A stretch of DNA of 14,447 nt from Betaproteobacteria bacterium (GCA_023266245.1 JAHFRO010000056.1:1-14447); one strand, 5' to 3'; counted from the first letter of the stretch, positions 5,554 to 13,610 are shown. The notes: generated from the sequence alone by a model not told the origin. Translations and numbers: made by a program.

Positions 5554-6561
5554 CTATTTCGCCAGCCCGAGCTCGACCAGGGCGCCGCGGTACTCCCTGT
5601 AGCGCACGTCCAGGTACCTCATGCTGTCCGCGCTGTTGAGATACGTGTTCTCCCAGTCGTTCGCCTCGAGCTCCTTCTTCCACTCATCGGTCTGCGACAG
5701 CCTGCCGAACACGTTGTCCCAGTATGCGATTTGCGCGCGGTACAGGCCCCGCGGCGCGACCAACATGCGAAAGCTCGGCACCACGGCATCGACACCCTGC
5801 TCCTTCCAGGTCGGAACGCCGGAGAATTGCCCGCTCATCCGCTTCGGGGCGGCGATCGCAATGATCTTCACCTTGCCGGTGCTCATGACGGGGATGTAAG
5901 TGGAGGAAGGGGTCGCGACCACGTCGACGTGCCCGCCCATGAGGGCAGTCGTAGCCTCAATCGATGCCTTGTAGATCACCACCTTGAGCCGGGTCACGTC
6001 GCCACCGATGGCTTTCATGAGTTGCGCAACCGCGATGTGATTGGCGTTGCCGCGGCTCGTGCCGAAAGCGAATGCCACCGCCTCCGGATTTTTTCTGAGA
6101 CGATCGGCGAGGTCCCTGCCGCTTTGTATCGGGCCGTCCGCATTGACCGCGAAGCCGATGTACTCCCCGTAGAGCACGCTCACCGGCGTGAAATCCGTGT
6201 AGTTGAGGGGGCTGATGCCCAGGATGTGGTTGGTCAGCATCGTGGCGGTCCCGGTCGCCAGATAATGCCCGTCGCCGGCGAATTGGCTGAGATAGGTGTA
6301 CGCCAGATTCCCGCCCCCGCCCGCCTTGTTCACGATCGTTATGGTGCTCGGGACGAGGCCCTCCTGCATGATCTTCTGCATGATGCGCGCGGTGCGGTCC
6401 TGCCCGCCTCCGGCGCCTCCCGGGATGATCAGTTCGACGTTCTTCTCGGGTTTCCACGCTTGGGCCGCGGCGGGCGCCGCAACGAGCTGCGCAACTGCCC
6501 CCAGCATGACCAGGGCGTACGCTGCCGCGCGCGCGATCGCGTCACCGTTGTCTTGATTCAT
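5554..6561 (-). CDS. Bug-family (TctC-like) periplasmic substrate-binding protein, copy 1
   Basis: 335 residues from the ATG at 6561, which has GGAGGAG three bases upstream and a clear signal peptide (hydrophobic run about 12-30, AAPAAAQA cleavage region). The ATG at 6633 would add 24 untypical residues. The mature protein starts AWKPEKNVELIIPGGAGGGQ and carries YTDFTPVSVL and GGHVDVV, hallmarks of the family. Paralogue of the Bug protein at 3172-4170, with long matching stretches such as EQGVDAVV. Probably a high-affinity receptor for a carboxylate handled by the adjacent MmgE/PrpD enzyme (inference from pairing). No transporter membrane subunits nearby. Confidence 0.92.
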   Translation of the reverse strand: MNQDNGDAIARAAAYALVMLGAVAQLVAAPAAAQAWKPEKNVELIIPGGAGGGQDRTARIMQKIMQEGLVPSTITIVNKAGGGGNLAYTYLSQFAGDGHYLATGTATMLTNHILGISPLNYTDFTPVSVLYGEYIGFAVNADGPIQSGRDLADRLRKNPEAVAFAFGTSRGNANHIAVAQLMKAIGGDVTRLKVVIYKASIEATTALMGGHVDVVATPSSTYIPVMSTGKVKIIAIAAPKRMSGQFSGVPTWKEQGVDAVVPSFRMLVAPRGLYRAQIAYWDNVFGRLSQTDEWKKELEANDWENTYLNSADSMRYLDVRYREYRGALVELGLAK

Positions 6562-6653
6562 GCTCTCCTCCGGATTGGCAAACCGCCGCGCCGCGGACCG
6601 CGCGCCGTCACGGGCAGGCATCCCCCGGACCACCGGATGCGGCGCGAACGAAA

Positions 6654-8255
6654 TTAAGGCTTGAAGCGTACCGGCCGGGTGACCGGATTGTAACTGAACG
6701 AAGTCGGCACGAACTGCGAATGTATGCCCGCACCACCCGCCACGATGATGTGGATATGGGACGGATCGTCAGCCACGCCGATGTGATCCTCGTCGCCGAC
6801 CTCGGCGAACCAGCGCGAGCGGCGGTGGCGCAGTCCCCGCACCGTGCGCGCGCCGAACCGGCTGAGCGGTATGCGCGCGTGCTCGAACACGTGCCGCCTG
6901 ATCTCGGGCTTGCCGTAGCCGTCGCGCGCCAGCGTGTGGGCATGCTCCGGGCCCAGCACGATAAACGGCCCGGTGGGGAAGATGACGTTGTTGTGCCCGA
7001 GCGCGGTCATCGCGCCGACCAGGTGATCCAGGATTTCCTTCCCGGTCTCGCAGCCGTAGGTGAAGACGTTGTGGCCCGCCGAGGCGCCGATGACGGTCAC
7101 CGTGCTGTCCTCGCGCTTGAAGCCGTGTTCGACATGGAACGGCTCCCACGGGTTTTCCGTTTCGTTTTCGGCGATGCAGAACGTGAACTTGCCGGTTTGC
7201 CCCTGAGTGGACATGTCCGTTTCGCCGGGCATGTCGCCCCCGATGTTGCGCAGCACGAGCTGCAGCGCGCGGCCGATGCTGGCGTTCGCCCGACAGCCCT
7301 GGCCGAACGTGTTGCCGCGCGCGTTCAAACCGAGCTTCTGTATCGCCGGCCCGTTGACGATCAGGAGCGGTGCAGTGGTGTTGGTCGCAGTCTGGATGCC
7401 GTACAGGCGGCAATCATCGTCCAGCACCGCCTCCACCGCCGCGAGCACCACCGGGAAATATTCCGGCCGGCACCCGGCCATGACGGCGTTGACCGCGATC
7501 TTTCGTAGCGTCGCCATGCGCATCCGCGGCGGGACCGGGCCGAGCAACTCCTCGGGATCGCGCTCGACGGTAAGCAGCATCGCGCGCACGGCCTCGTGGG
7601 TCGGCGCGACGACCGGAAGGCCGTCGGTCCAGCCGCGCTCGAAGAAAAATTCCTGCAGCGCCGAGGGTTCATCCGCCAGGCTGAGCTCCGCGGGCAGGCG
7701 TTCCTCCTGGCCGACCTGGCCGTTGGGGGATCGTTTCGTCAGCGCCTCCGCGATCACTTCCACGGCCGCTTCCGCGCGCTGGTGCACCACGGGTCGCGGC
7801 GCGGTGTGCATCGGATGCGGAATCTCGATGAGCGGCAGCTCGACCATGCCGCGTCCGGCCGCCTGGAAGCGCGCCGCCCGGTAGAACGCGCTGCTGCACA
7901 CCGTGGCCGTGGGCATGCCCAGGCTCTCGAGCCGCACGCCGTCGGCGACGCTCATCGAGGTTGAGGCGCCGCAGTCGCCGAAGCACTGTATGACGGCGTC
8001 GTGCTTCCTGAGCGCCTCGAGGTCCGCCGCCGAAAGCTCGTCCTTGGGCGCGAGCTTGCGCACCGTCACGCCGGGCCTCACCCCGTAGAGTTCCTGCAAC
8101 AGGGGTTTGAGCCGGCCGATGAAAATGTCGGCATTGACCTTGCTGTTATCCACGAATCCGATGCTGGCTCCCCGCAGCTCACGCAGGCCGGCGGCGGTCC
8201 GCACGGGCGCGATCTCATCGGTGACGCGGGGATTGAGCACAGTTACCACGCGCAA
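6654..8255 (-). CDS. two-domain protein: UGSC-like (seleno)protein-type N-domain plus conserved uncharacterised C-domain
   Basis: 534 residues from a TTG at 8255. The N-domain (about 1-175) resembles the UGSC family, in which a selenocysteine or cysteine precedes Gly-Ser-Cys. Here GDC95GASTSMSV...LESLGMPT keeps the Cys95-Gly but has Ala-Ser for Ser-Cys. C91 gives an alternative C91xxxC95 pair. A linker (about 176-198) leads to a C-domain (RGWTDGLPVVAPTHEAVRAM from about 207, then AVMAGCRPEYFPVVLAAVEA, RGNTFGQGCRAN and HIHIIVAGG near the end) that recurs beside Bug genes in my recollection but has no function I can give. The start is supported by AAGGAGG at 8264-8270 and a promoter at 8283-8311; ATGs at 8357 and 8318 lie upstream of that promoter's start point. 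First gene of the operon. Confidence 0.8.
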   Translation of the reverse strand: MRVVTVLNPRVTDEIAPVRTAAGLRELRGASIGFVDNSKVNADIFIGRLKPLLQELYGVRPGVTVRKLAPKDELSAADLEALRKHDAVIQCFGDCGASTSMSVADGVRLESLGMPTATVCSSAFYRAARFQAAGRGMVELPLIEIPHPMHTAPRPVVHQRAEAAVEVIAEALTKRSPNGQVGQEERLPAELSLADEPSALQEFFFERGWTDGLPVVAPTHEAVRAMLLTVERDPEELLGPVPPRMRMATLRKIAVNAVMAGCRPEYFPVVLAAVEAVLDDDCRLYGIQTATNTTAPLLIVNGPAIQKLGLNARGNTFGQGCRANASIGRALQLVLRNIGGDMPGETDMSTQGQTGKFTFCIAENETENPWEPFHVEHGFKREDSTVTVIGASAGHNVFTYGCETGKEILDHLVGAMTALGHNNVIFPTGPFIVLGPEHAHTLARDGYGKPEIRRHVFEHARIPLSRFGARTVRGLRHRRSRWFAEVGDEDHIGVADDPSHIHIIVAGGAGIHSQFVPTSFSYNPVTRPVRFKP

Positions 8256-8263
8256 CAGGGATC

Positions 8264-8270
8264 CCTCCTT
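8264..8270 (-). promoter_or_regulatory. strong ribosome binding site that sets the TTG start
   Basis: AAGGAGG on minus, eight bases before TTG at 8255. It is the best Shine-Dalgarno match in this gap and argues against the longer ATG starts at 8357 and 8318. Confidence 0.7.
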
Positions 8271-8282
8271 GGCTTCCTGCGA

Positions 8283-8311
8283 ATTGTAGGCACAGCCCTG
8301 CGTGCAGGCAA
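8283..8311 (-). promoter_or_regulatory. sigma-70 promoter of the five-gene operon
   Basis: On minus: TTGCCT (8311-8306), 17-bp spacer, TACAAT (8288-8283, 5 of 6 consensus bases). The transcript would start near 8276, just ahead of the ribosome binding site. Confidence 0.65.
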
Positions 8312-8340
8312 CAGCCATGGCGGTGTGGCCACGAGGCCCG

Positions 8341-8349
8341 TGGTAAAAT
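8341..8349 (+). promoter_or_regulatory. extended -10 promoter of purB
   Basis: TGGTAAAAT fits the extended -10 form TGnTAnAAT. No good -35 is visible, as is usual for this type. The expected start near 8356 gives a leader of about 17 bases. A similar TGATAAAAT precedes yajC. Confidence 0.55.
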
Positions 8350-8372
8350 TTGCACATTTCCCGAGCATCTCC

Positions 8373-9746
8373 ATGGCGCTCTCCCAGCTCACCGCTTTAT
8401 CCCCCCTCGACGGCCGCTATTACAGCAAAACCGCCGCACTTCATGAGCTGTTCAGCGAACTCGCCCTGATCCGGCACCGCGTTCGGATCGAGGTCGAGTG
8501 GCTGAAGGCGCTCGCCGCCGTGCCCGTCATCCCGGAAGTGCCGCCGTTCTCGCCGCAGACGGTCGCCCAGCTCGATGCGCTGGTCGCAAACTTCTCGGAA
8601 GCCGACGGCGCGGCGGTGAAGGCGATCGAGGACAAAATCAATCACGACGTCAAGGCGATCGAGCACTTCCTGCGCGAGAAGCTCGCGGCGAACCAGGAAG
8701 TGATGAAGGTCGCCGAGTTCATCCACTTCGCGTGCACCTCGGAAGACATCAACAACCTCGCCCACGCGCTCATGTTCAAGCGCGCACGCGACGAAGTCAT
8801 GCTGCCGGCGCTCGACCAGATCATCGAGAAGCTCGCCGGCATGGCGCATGAATTCGCCGATCTCGCCATGCTCGCCCACACCCACGGCCAGCCGGCGAGC
8901 CCCACCACCCTCGGCAAGGAAATGGCGAACGTCGCGCACCGACTGGAGCGTGGGCGCGAGCGCATCGCGGGAGTGAGGCTCACCGGCAAGTTCAACGGCG
9001 CCGTCGGCAATTACAACGCGCACGTCATCGCTTATCCCAACCTCGACTGGGAGAAGTTCGCGCGCGCCTTCGTCGAAAAACTCGGGCTCGAATTCAACCC
9101 CTACACCACCCAGATCGAGCCGCACGACGCAATCGCGGAGCAGTTCGATGCCTGCGCGCGCATCAACGCCATCCTCATCGATCTCGATCGGGACGTCTGG
9201 GGTTACATTTCGCTCGGCTATTTCAAGCAGAAGCTCAAGCCGGGCGAGGTCGGCTCGTCCACCATGCCGCACAAGGTGAACCCGATCGACTTCGAGAACT
9301 CGGAGGGCAATCTCGGTGTCGCCAATGCGCTGCTGCGGCACATGAGCGACAAGCTCCCGATCTCGCGCTGGCAGCGCGACCTCACCGACTCCACCGTGCT
9401 GCGCAACATGGGGGTGGCGCTCGGGCACGCGCTGCTGGGCTACGACTCGTGCCTGAGCGGCCTCAACCAGCTGGAGGCCGACCGCGAACGCATGAACCAG
9501 GACCTGGAGAGCCACTGGGAAGTGCTCGCCGAGCCGATTCAGACCGTGATGCGGCGTTACGGCATCACCAACGCCTACGAGCAACTGAAGGAGCTCACTC
9601 GCGGCAGGGACGGTATCACGCGCGAGACCCTGCACGCCTTCATCAAGGGGCTCGGGGCGATCCCGGACGCCGAGAAGAAGCGGTTGCTCGCGCTCACGCC
9701 AGCGACTTACATCGGCAAGGCCGCGGAACTGGCAAAGCGGATATAA
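8373..9746 (+). CDS. purB: adenylosuccinate lyase
   Basis: 457 residues, near the 456 of the E. coli enzyme. It cleaves adenylosuccinate to AMP and fumarate, and SAICAR to AICAR and fumarate, in cytoplasmic purine synthesis. Seen: SPLDGRY (10-16), TSEDINN (122-128), AHTHGQPASPTTLGKEM (168-184) with the catalytic His171, and the fumarase-superfamily signature GSSTMPHKVNPIDFENSEGN (294-313) with the mobile-loop catalytic Ser near 295. Start: ATG at 8373, where the known N-terminus MALSQLTALSPLDGRY begins; the frame is open further upstream but that reads through the promoter region. Transcribed alone, divergent from the catabolic operon. Its TAA merges into a CGCCAAGG repeat, and DedA converges from the other side. 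Confidence 0.98.
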   Translation: MALSQLTALSPLDGRYYSKTAALHELFSELALIRHRVRIEVEWLKALAAVPVIPEVPPFSPQTVAQLDALVANFSEADGAAVKAIEDKINHDVKAIEHFLREKLAANQEVMKVAEFIHFACTSEDINNLAHALMFKRARDEVMLPALDQIIEKLAGMAHEFADLAMLAHTHGQPASPTTLGKEMANVAHRLERGRERIAGVRLTGKFNGAVGNYNAHVIAYPNLDWEKFARAFVEKLGLEFNPYTTQIEPHDAIAEQFDACARINAILIDLDRDVWGYISLGYFKQKLKPGEVGSSTMPHKVNPIDFENSEGNLGVANALLRHMSDKLPISRWQRDLTDSTVLRNMGVALGHALLGYDSCLSGLNQLEADRERMNQDLESHWEVLAEPIQTVMRRYGITNAYEQLKELTRGRDGITRETLHAFIKGLGAIPDAEKKRLLALTPATYIGKAAELAKRI

Positions 9747-9770
9747 CCGCCAAGACGCCAAGGCGCCAGG
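9744..9770 (+). repeat. 8-bp-period CGCCAAGG repeat fused to the purB stop
   Basis: TAACCGCCAAGA, CGCCAAGG and CGCCAGG: three units. The family usually begins TAACCGCC (compare the inverted copies ending GGCGGTTA), so the purB TAA coincides with the repeat's own first bases. Confidence 0.8.
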
Positions 9771-9786
9771 AAAGATCAAGACGGCC

Positions 9787-10428
9787 CTATGAGGACCGTG
9801 CGCGGTGGCGCAGGTACTCGACGACGCCCGGGGTAATGGAGAGCAGGATGATGCCGATGATCACCCACGTGAGGTTCTGTTTCACGCCCGGCACGTTGCC
9901 GAAGGTGTAGCCGGCGTAGGTGAGCGAGCCCACCCAGGCAACGCTGCCCGAGAAGCTGTAGAACAGGAAGCGGGGATAGCGCATGCGCCCGATGCCGGCG
10001 ACAAACGGCGCGAAGGTGCGGATGATCGGAATGAAACGCGCGAAAAACACCGTCTTTGCGCCGTACTTGTCGTAGAAACGCTGCGTGCGGTGCAGGTGTT
10101 CCGGGTTGAACAGCCGCGATTTCTCACGCTTGAACACGCGCGGCCCGATGTATCGCCCGATCCAGTAGTTGGTGTTGTCCCCCGTGAACGAAGCCGCCGC
10201 CAGCACCGCGAACAGGCCGTGCACGTACATGTCGCCGGCCGCGGCAAGCGTTCCCGCCACGAACAGCAGCGAATCCCCCGGCAGGAACGGCATCACCACC
10301 AGCCCGGTCTCGCAGAACACGATGATGAACAGGATGGCGTAAATCCACACGCCGTAGTTCGCGACCAGCCACTGAAGATGGCGGTCGAGATGGAGGACGA
10401 TGTCGACGAGGGTGGCGAAGAGCTCCAC
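9787..10428 (-). CDS. DedA-family integral membrane protein (YqjA/YghB type)
   Basis: 213 residues, typical DedA length, inner membrane. DedA proteins are linked to lipid (undecaprenyl or phospholipid) translocation and to proton-dependent membrane homeostasis. The four residues reported essential in E. coli YqjA (E39, D51, R130, R136) line up with E40 (VFCETGLVVMPFLPGD), D52, R131 (FFARFIPIIRTFAP) and R137. Hydrophobic segments lie near 28-47, 50-65, 70-85, 137-145 and 185-203. The start is GTG at 10428, with AAGG five bases upstream on minus; no better ATG start is seen. It converges with purB, leaving a 40-bp gap holding one repeat. It lies downstream of secF but is separated from it by a 156-bp repeat-bearing gap, so co-transcription is uncertain. 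Confidence 0.93.
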   Translation of the reverse strand: MELFATLVDIVLHLDRHLQWLVANYGVWIYAILFIIVFCETGLVVMPFLPGDSLLFVAGTLAAAGDMYVHGLFAVLAAASFTGDNTNYWIGRYIGPRVFKREKSRLFNPEHLHRTQRFYDKYGAKTVFFARFIPIIRTFAPFVAGIGRMRYPRFLFYSFSGSVAWVGSLTYAGYTFGNVPGVKQNLTWVIIGIILLSITPGVVEYLRHRARSS

Positions 10429-10459
10429 GAGCGCCTTGTTCTAAAACCAGCCTGAAAGG

Positions 10460-10555
10460 AACCGCAGATGAACGCAGATGAACACAGATAACTGATACCC
10501 GAAGACGCTGCTAGGAGGGGATGTCATCCTCGTATATCAGCGTTTATCTGCGGTT
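10460..10555. repeat. inverted pair of CGCAGATAAA-type repeats between secF and dedA
   Basis: The left arm (10460-10490) has three units, AACCGCAGATGA, ACGCAGATGA and ACACAGATA. The right arm (10533-10555) is the inverse, ending TTATCTGCGGTT. Arms pair over roughly 20 bp, leaving a loop of about 42 bases. It could form a hairpin in the secF transcript and limit read-through to dedA. No T-tract directly follows on minus, so it is not a classic terminator. Confidence 0.8.
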
Positions 10556-10584
10556 AATGTTCTTTTAGATTTTTGAGTCACGCA

Positions 10585-11532
10585 CTAGACGACGGCGCCG
10601 CTCTCGCCGGGCTTCTTTTCCACCTCCGGCTTGGCGAGGTCTTCGCGCGAGACGCCGAGATACATCACAATCGGGCTTGCCACCAGCACCGAGGAATAGA
10701 TGCCGAAGAGTATCCCGATGGTGAGCGCGAGCGCGAAATAGTGCAGCGTCTCGCCGCCGAAAATCAGCATCGAGCACACCATGAGCTGCGTGCAGCCGTG
10801 GGTGATGATGGTGCGCGACATGGTGCGCGTGATGGCGTTGTCGAGGATCTCGGGCACGGTGCGGCTGCGCAACTTGCGGTTGCGGAAGTTCTCCCGCACC
10901 CGGTCGAACACCACCACCGACTCGTTCACGGAATAGCCGAGGATCGCGAGCACCGCGGCGAGCACGGGGAGCGAGAACTCCCACTGGAAAATCGAGAAGA
11001 AGCCGACGATGATCACCACGTCGTGCAGGTTGGCGATGATGGCGGCGACCCCGAATTTCCACTCGAAGCGCAGGGCGAGGTAACCGACGATGCCGAGCGA
11101 GACGAACAGCAGCGCGAGCGCGCCTGCCTCGAAGAGCTCCCGGCCCACCTGCGGCCCCACGAACTCGACGCGGCGCATCTCGACAGCACCACCGTCTTTC
11201 CTCAGTTCCTGCATCACCTGCTCGGAGAGCTTGGCGCTCGTTACGCCCTGCTTCACCGGCAGCCGGATCAGCACGTCGCGCGAAGTGCCGAAGTTCTGCA
11301 CCGCCGCATCGCTGAATCCGAGCCGCGCCATCGCCTCGCGGATCTTGCCGAGGTCGGCGGGCTGCGCGTAGGAGACTTCCATCACCGTGCCGCCGGTGAA
11401 GTCCACGCCGAAGTTGAGCCCGCGCGTAGCGAGCGAGCCCACCGCGATCAGGAACGTGACAAGCGAGATCACGTTGAAGATCAGCGCATAACGCATGAAA
11501 GGGATGTCGTGTTTTATTCTGAAGAATTCCAT
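10585..11532 (-). CDS. secF: protein translocase subunit SecF
   Basis: 315 residues, six-TM SecF. With SecD and YajC it uses the proton gradient to help pull secreted proteins through SecYEG. Seen: TM1 about 13-34, the periplasmic-entry motif LNFGVDFTGGTVMEVSY (39-55) with Asp44, and the TM4-5 motif GYSVNESVVVFDRVREN (199-215) with Asp210. The MEFFRIKHDIPFM N-terminus is typical of betaproteobacterial SecF. Start ATG at 11532; the ribosome site is weak (TAGG). The 110-bp gap to secD is much larger than in compact secDF operons and is filled by a CACAGAG repeat. Confidence 0.97.
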   Translation of the reverse strand: MEFFRIKHDIPFMRYALIFNVISLVTFLIAVGSLATRGLNFGVDFTGGTVMEVSYAQPADLGKIREAMARLGFSDAAVQNFGTSRDVLIRLPVKQGVTSAKLSEQVMQELRKDGGAVEMRRVEFVGPQVGRELFEAGALALLFVSLGIVGYLALRFEWKFGVAAIIANLHDVVIIVGFFSIFQWEFSLPVLAAVLAILGYSVNESVVVFDRVRENFRNRKLRSRTVPEILDNAITRTMSRTIITHGCTQLMVCSMLIFGGETLHYFALALTIGILFGIYSSVLVASPIVMYLGVSREDLAKPEVEKKPGESGAVV

Positions 11533-11554
11533 TTTGAAAACCTAAAATTCATTA

Positions 11555-11634
11555 GCCACAGAGAGCACAGAGGTCACAGAGTTGTTTCACTTTGCATTCA
11601 CATCTCTCTCGGTGTTCTCTGTGTCCTCTGTGGC
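11555..11634. repeat. inverted pair of 9-bp-period CACAGAG repeats between secD and secF
   Basis: Left arm 11555-11581: GCCACAGAGAG, CACAGAGGT, CACAGAG. Right arm 11604-11634 is the inverse and ends CCTCTGTGGC. The loop is about 22 bases. This family is seen only here in the window. It lies inside the secD-secF transcript. Confidence 0.8.
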
Positions 11635-11642
11635 AAAAGCTT

Positions 11643-13505
11643 TTACTTGTTTTCTGCCACCGGCCGCCACACCTGCCCGATCGAGACGTGATCGAGCCGG
11701 CGGCGGCTGCCGTAGTAGAGGTTGACGATGCCGCGCGAGACCATCACCGCGCTGAAAATCGAGGTGAGTATGCCGAGGCACAGCACCACCGCGAACCCCT
11801 TCACCGGTCCCGAGCCAAAGGCGAACAATGCGAGCCCCGCGATCAGCGTCGTGATGTTGGAGTCGAGTATGGTGCCCCAGGCGCGTTCGTAGCCGGCGTA
11901 GATCGCCGCTTGCGGCGTATTGCCGCCGCGCAGCTCCTCGCGGACGCGCTCGTTGATCAGCACGTTGGCGTCGATCGCCATGCCGATGGTGAGTGCGATG
12001 CCCGCCATGCCGGGCAGCGTGAGGGTTGCCTGCAGCATCGAAAGCAGCGCGATCAGAAACAGCACGTTGGAAGTGAGCGCGATGATCGAGAACACGCCGA
12101 ACAGCAGGTAGTAGGCGATCATGAACACGGTGATCGCCGCGAACCCGTACCAGGTGGACTGGAAGCCGATGCGGATGTTATCCGCGCCGAGCGAGGGGCC
12201 GACGGTGCGTTCCTCGATGATTTCCATGGGCGCGGCGAGCGCGCCCGCGCGCAGCAGCAGCGCCACGTCGTGCGCCTCCTGCGTGGTCATGCGGCCGCTG
12301 ATCTGCACCCGCCCGCCGCCGATCTCGCTGCGGATCACGGGGGCGGTTACCACCTCGCCTTTGCCCTTCTCGAACAGCAGGATCGCCATGCGCTTGCCCA
12401 CGTTCTCGCGCGTGACCTGCTGGAAAATGCGCGCTCCGGTGCCGTCGAGGTTGATGTGCACCGCCGGCTCTCCGGTGGTGTTGTCGAAGCCGGGCTGGGC
12501 GTCGTTGATGCGGTCGCCGGTCAGCACCACCTGTTTCCGCACCAGGATCGGCACCCCGCCGCGCTCGAGGTAGAGCTCGTCGCCGAACGGCACCTGGCCC
12601 GCCAGCGCCGCCTGGATCACCGCGGGATTGTTCGTGCTGTCGTCGTCCACCATGCGCACTTCGAGCGTCGCGGTGCGGCCGAGAATATCCTTGGCCTTGG
12701 CGGTATCCTGCACGCCCGGCAGCTGAACCACCACGCGCTCCGCGCCCTGCTGCTGGATGATGGGCTCGGCCACGCCGAGCTCGTTGACGCGGTTCCTGAG
12801 CGTGGTGATGTTCTGCTGCAGCGCGAAGTCCTGGGTACGTCTCTGTGCCTCGGGCTTGAGCGTGGCGACGATGCGGAACTCGTTCGCTTCGTCCTGGGCC
12901 TTCAGTTCGAGATCGGGCATGTTGCGCGTGATCTCTTCGAGCCCCCTTTCGCGCATCGCCTTGTCGCGGAACCGCACCGTGATCACCTGGCCTTCGCGCG
13001 CAACGCCGCCGTATTGAACACGCTTGTCGCGCAGCGCGCTGCGGATGTCGTTGGAAAAGGCCTCCACTTTCTTGGCAAGCGCCGCCCTCATGTCCACCTG
13101 CAGCAGGAAGTGCACGCCGCCGCGCAGGTCGAGGCCGAGGTACATGGGAAGCGCGCCGATCGCGGCGAGCCAGCGCGGGCTGTTGGAGAGCAGATTCAAC
13201 GCCACCACGTAGTCCCCGCCGAGCTGCGCCTGCAGCAGGTCCTTGGCCTTGATCTGCGTGTCGGTGTCGGGGAAACGCGCCTTGACGCTGCTCGGGTCAA
13301 GATAGATGCCGGCGGCGGCGATATTGCCATTCTTGAGGATGTCCTCGACGCGGCCCATGAGCGCGGTGTCGGCCTTGAGCGTGGCCCTGAGCGGCGAGAC
13401 CTGCACCGCGGGAACCTCGCCGAAGAAGTTGGGCAGCGTATAGACCAAGCCCAGCACCAGCGAGAGGCCGATGATGACGTATCTCCAGAGGGGGTAGCGG
13501 TTCAT
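11643..13505 (-). CDS. secD: protein translocase subunit SecD
   Basis: 620 residues, matching the roughly 615 of E. coli SecD. TM1 is about 8-27. Then the P1-base motif LGLDLRGGVHFLLQVD (123-138), LRNRVNELGVAEP (236-248), LPGVQDTAKAKDILGRTATL (262-281), the P1-head block GEPAVHINLDGTGARIF (345-361), QISGRMTTQEAHDVALLLRA (401-420), and the TM4-5 motif GMAIDANVLINERVREEL (508-525) with the proton-relay Asp512. Inner membrane with a large periplasmic domain, partner of SecF and YajC. Start ATG at 13505; no Shine-Dalgarno is visible because the bases upstream are CCCGCCTCGCG and then repeat, so initiation may be weak or leader-assisted. Confidence 0.97.
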   Translation of the reverse strand: MNRYPLWRYVIIGLSLVLGLVYTLPNFFGEVPAVQVSPLRATLKADTALMGRVEDILKNGNIAAAGIYLDPSSVKARFPDTDTQIKAKDLLQAQLGGDYVVALNLLSNSPRWLAAIGALPMYLGLDLRGGVHFLLQVDMRAALAKKVEAFSNDIRSALRDKRVQYGGVAREGQVITVRFRDKAMRERGLEEITRNMPDLELKAQDEANEFRIVATLKPEAQRRTQDFALQQNITTLRNRVNELGVAEPIIQQQGAERVVVQLPGVQDTAKAKDILGRTATLEVRMVDDDSTNNPAVIQAALAGQVPFGDELYLERGGVPILVRKQVVLTGDRINDAQPGFDNTTGEPAVHINLDGTGARIFQQVTRENVGKRMAILLFEKGKGEVVTAPVIRSEIGGGRVQISGRMTTQEAHDVALLLRAGALAAPMEIIEERTVGPSLGADNIRIGFQSTWYGFAAITVFMIAYYLLFGVFSIIALTSNVLFLIALLSMLQATLTLPGMAGIALTIGMAIDANVLINERVREELRGGNTPQAAIYAGYERAWGTILDSNITTLIAGLALFAFGSGPVKGFAVVLCLGILTSIFSAVMVSRGIVNLYYGSRRRLDHVSIGQVWRPVAENK

Positions 13506-13515
13506 CGCGAGGCGG

Positions 13516-13610
13516 GTGAACAGTGAACGGTGAACCGTGAACGGAAAGACCGCCGAGCGATCACAGACTGTTTACTGTTCACCGTTTACCGTTTACCGTT
13601 TACCGTTCAC
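13516..13610. repeat. inverted pair of 7-bp-period GTGAACG/GTAAACG repeats between yajC and secD
   Basis: Left arm 13516-13544 has GTGAACA, GTGAACG, GTGAACC, GTGAACGG. Right arm 13568-13610 is the inverse with about five units (CCGTTTA repeated). The loop is about 23 bases. On minus, the yajC stop TGA (13609-13607) is the TGA of a GTGAACG unit, so the repeat overlaps the gene end. This family is seen only here in the window. Confidence 0.8.

Noticed and set aside
3944..5602. 552-residue open frame on plus
   Set aside because: It lies opposite the PrpD and Bug genes, is rich in Arg, Ala, His and Gly, and shows no family motifs. It is a shadow of high-GC coding on minus.
6562..6633. Longer start of the Bug protein at 6633
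   Set aside because: It would place 24 charged residues before the signal peptide, and the ATG at 6561 has an excellent GGAGGAG.
7961..7990. In-frame UGA read as selenocysteine in the UGSC-like gene
   Set aside because: The codon at the U position is a Cys codon, no in-frame TGA is present, and no SECIS was sought beyond that.
8001..8372. 124-residue N-terminal extension of purB
   Set aside because: It reads through the promoter and into the divergent gene. The conserved PurB N-terminus starts at 8373.
8397..9779. 460-residue open frame on minus opposite purB
   Set aside because: Antisense to an unmistakable purB, with shadow-type composition.
11592..13526. 644-residue open frame on plus opposite secD
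   Set aside because: The secD reading has all family motifs. The opposite frame is low-complexity, rich in His, Arg, Ala and Glu, and has no start context.
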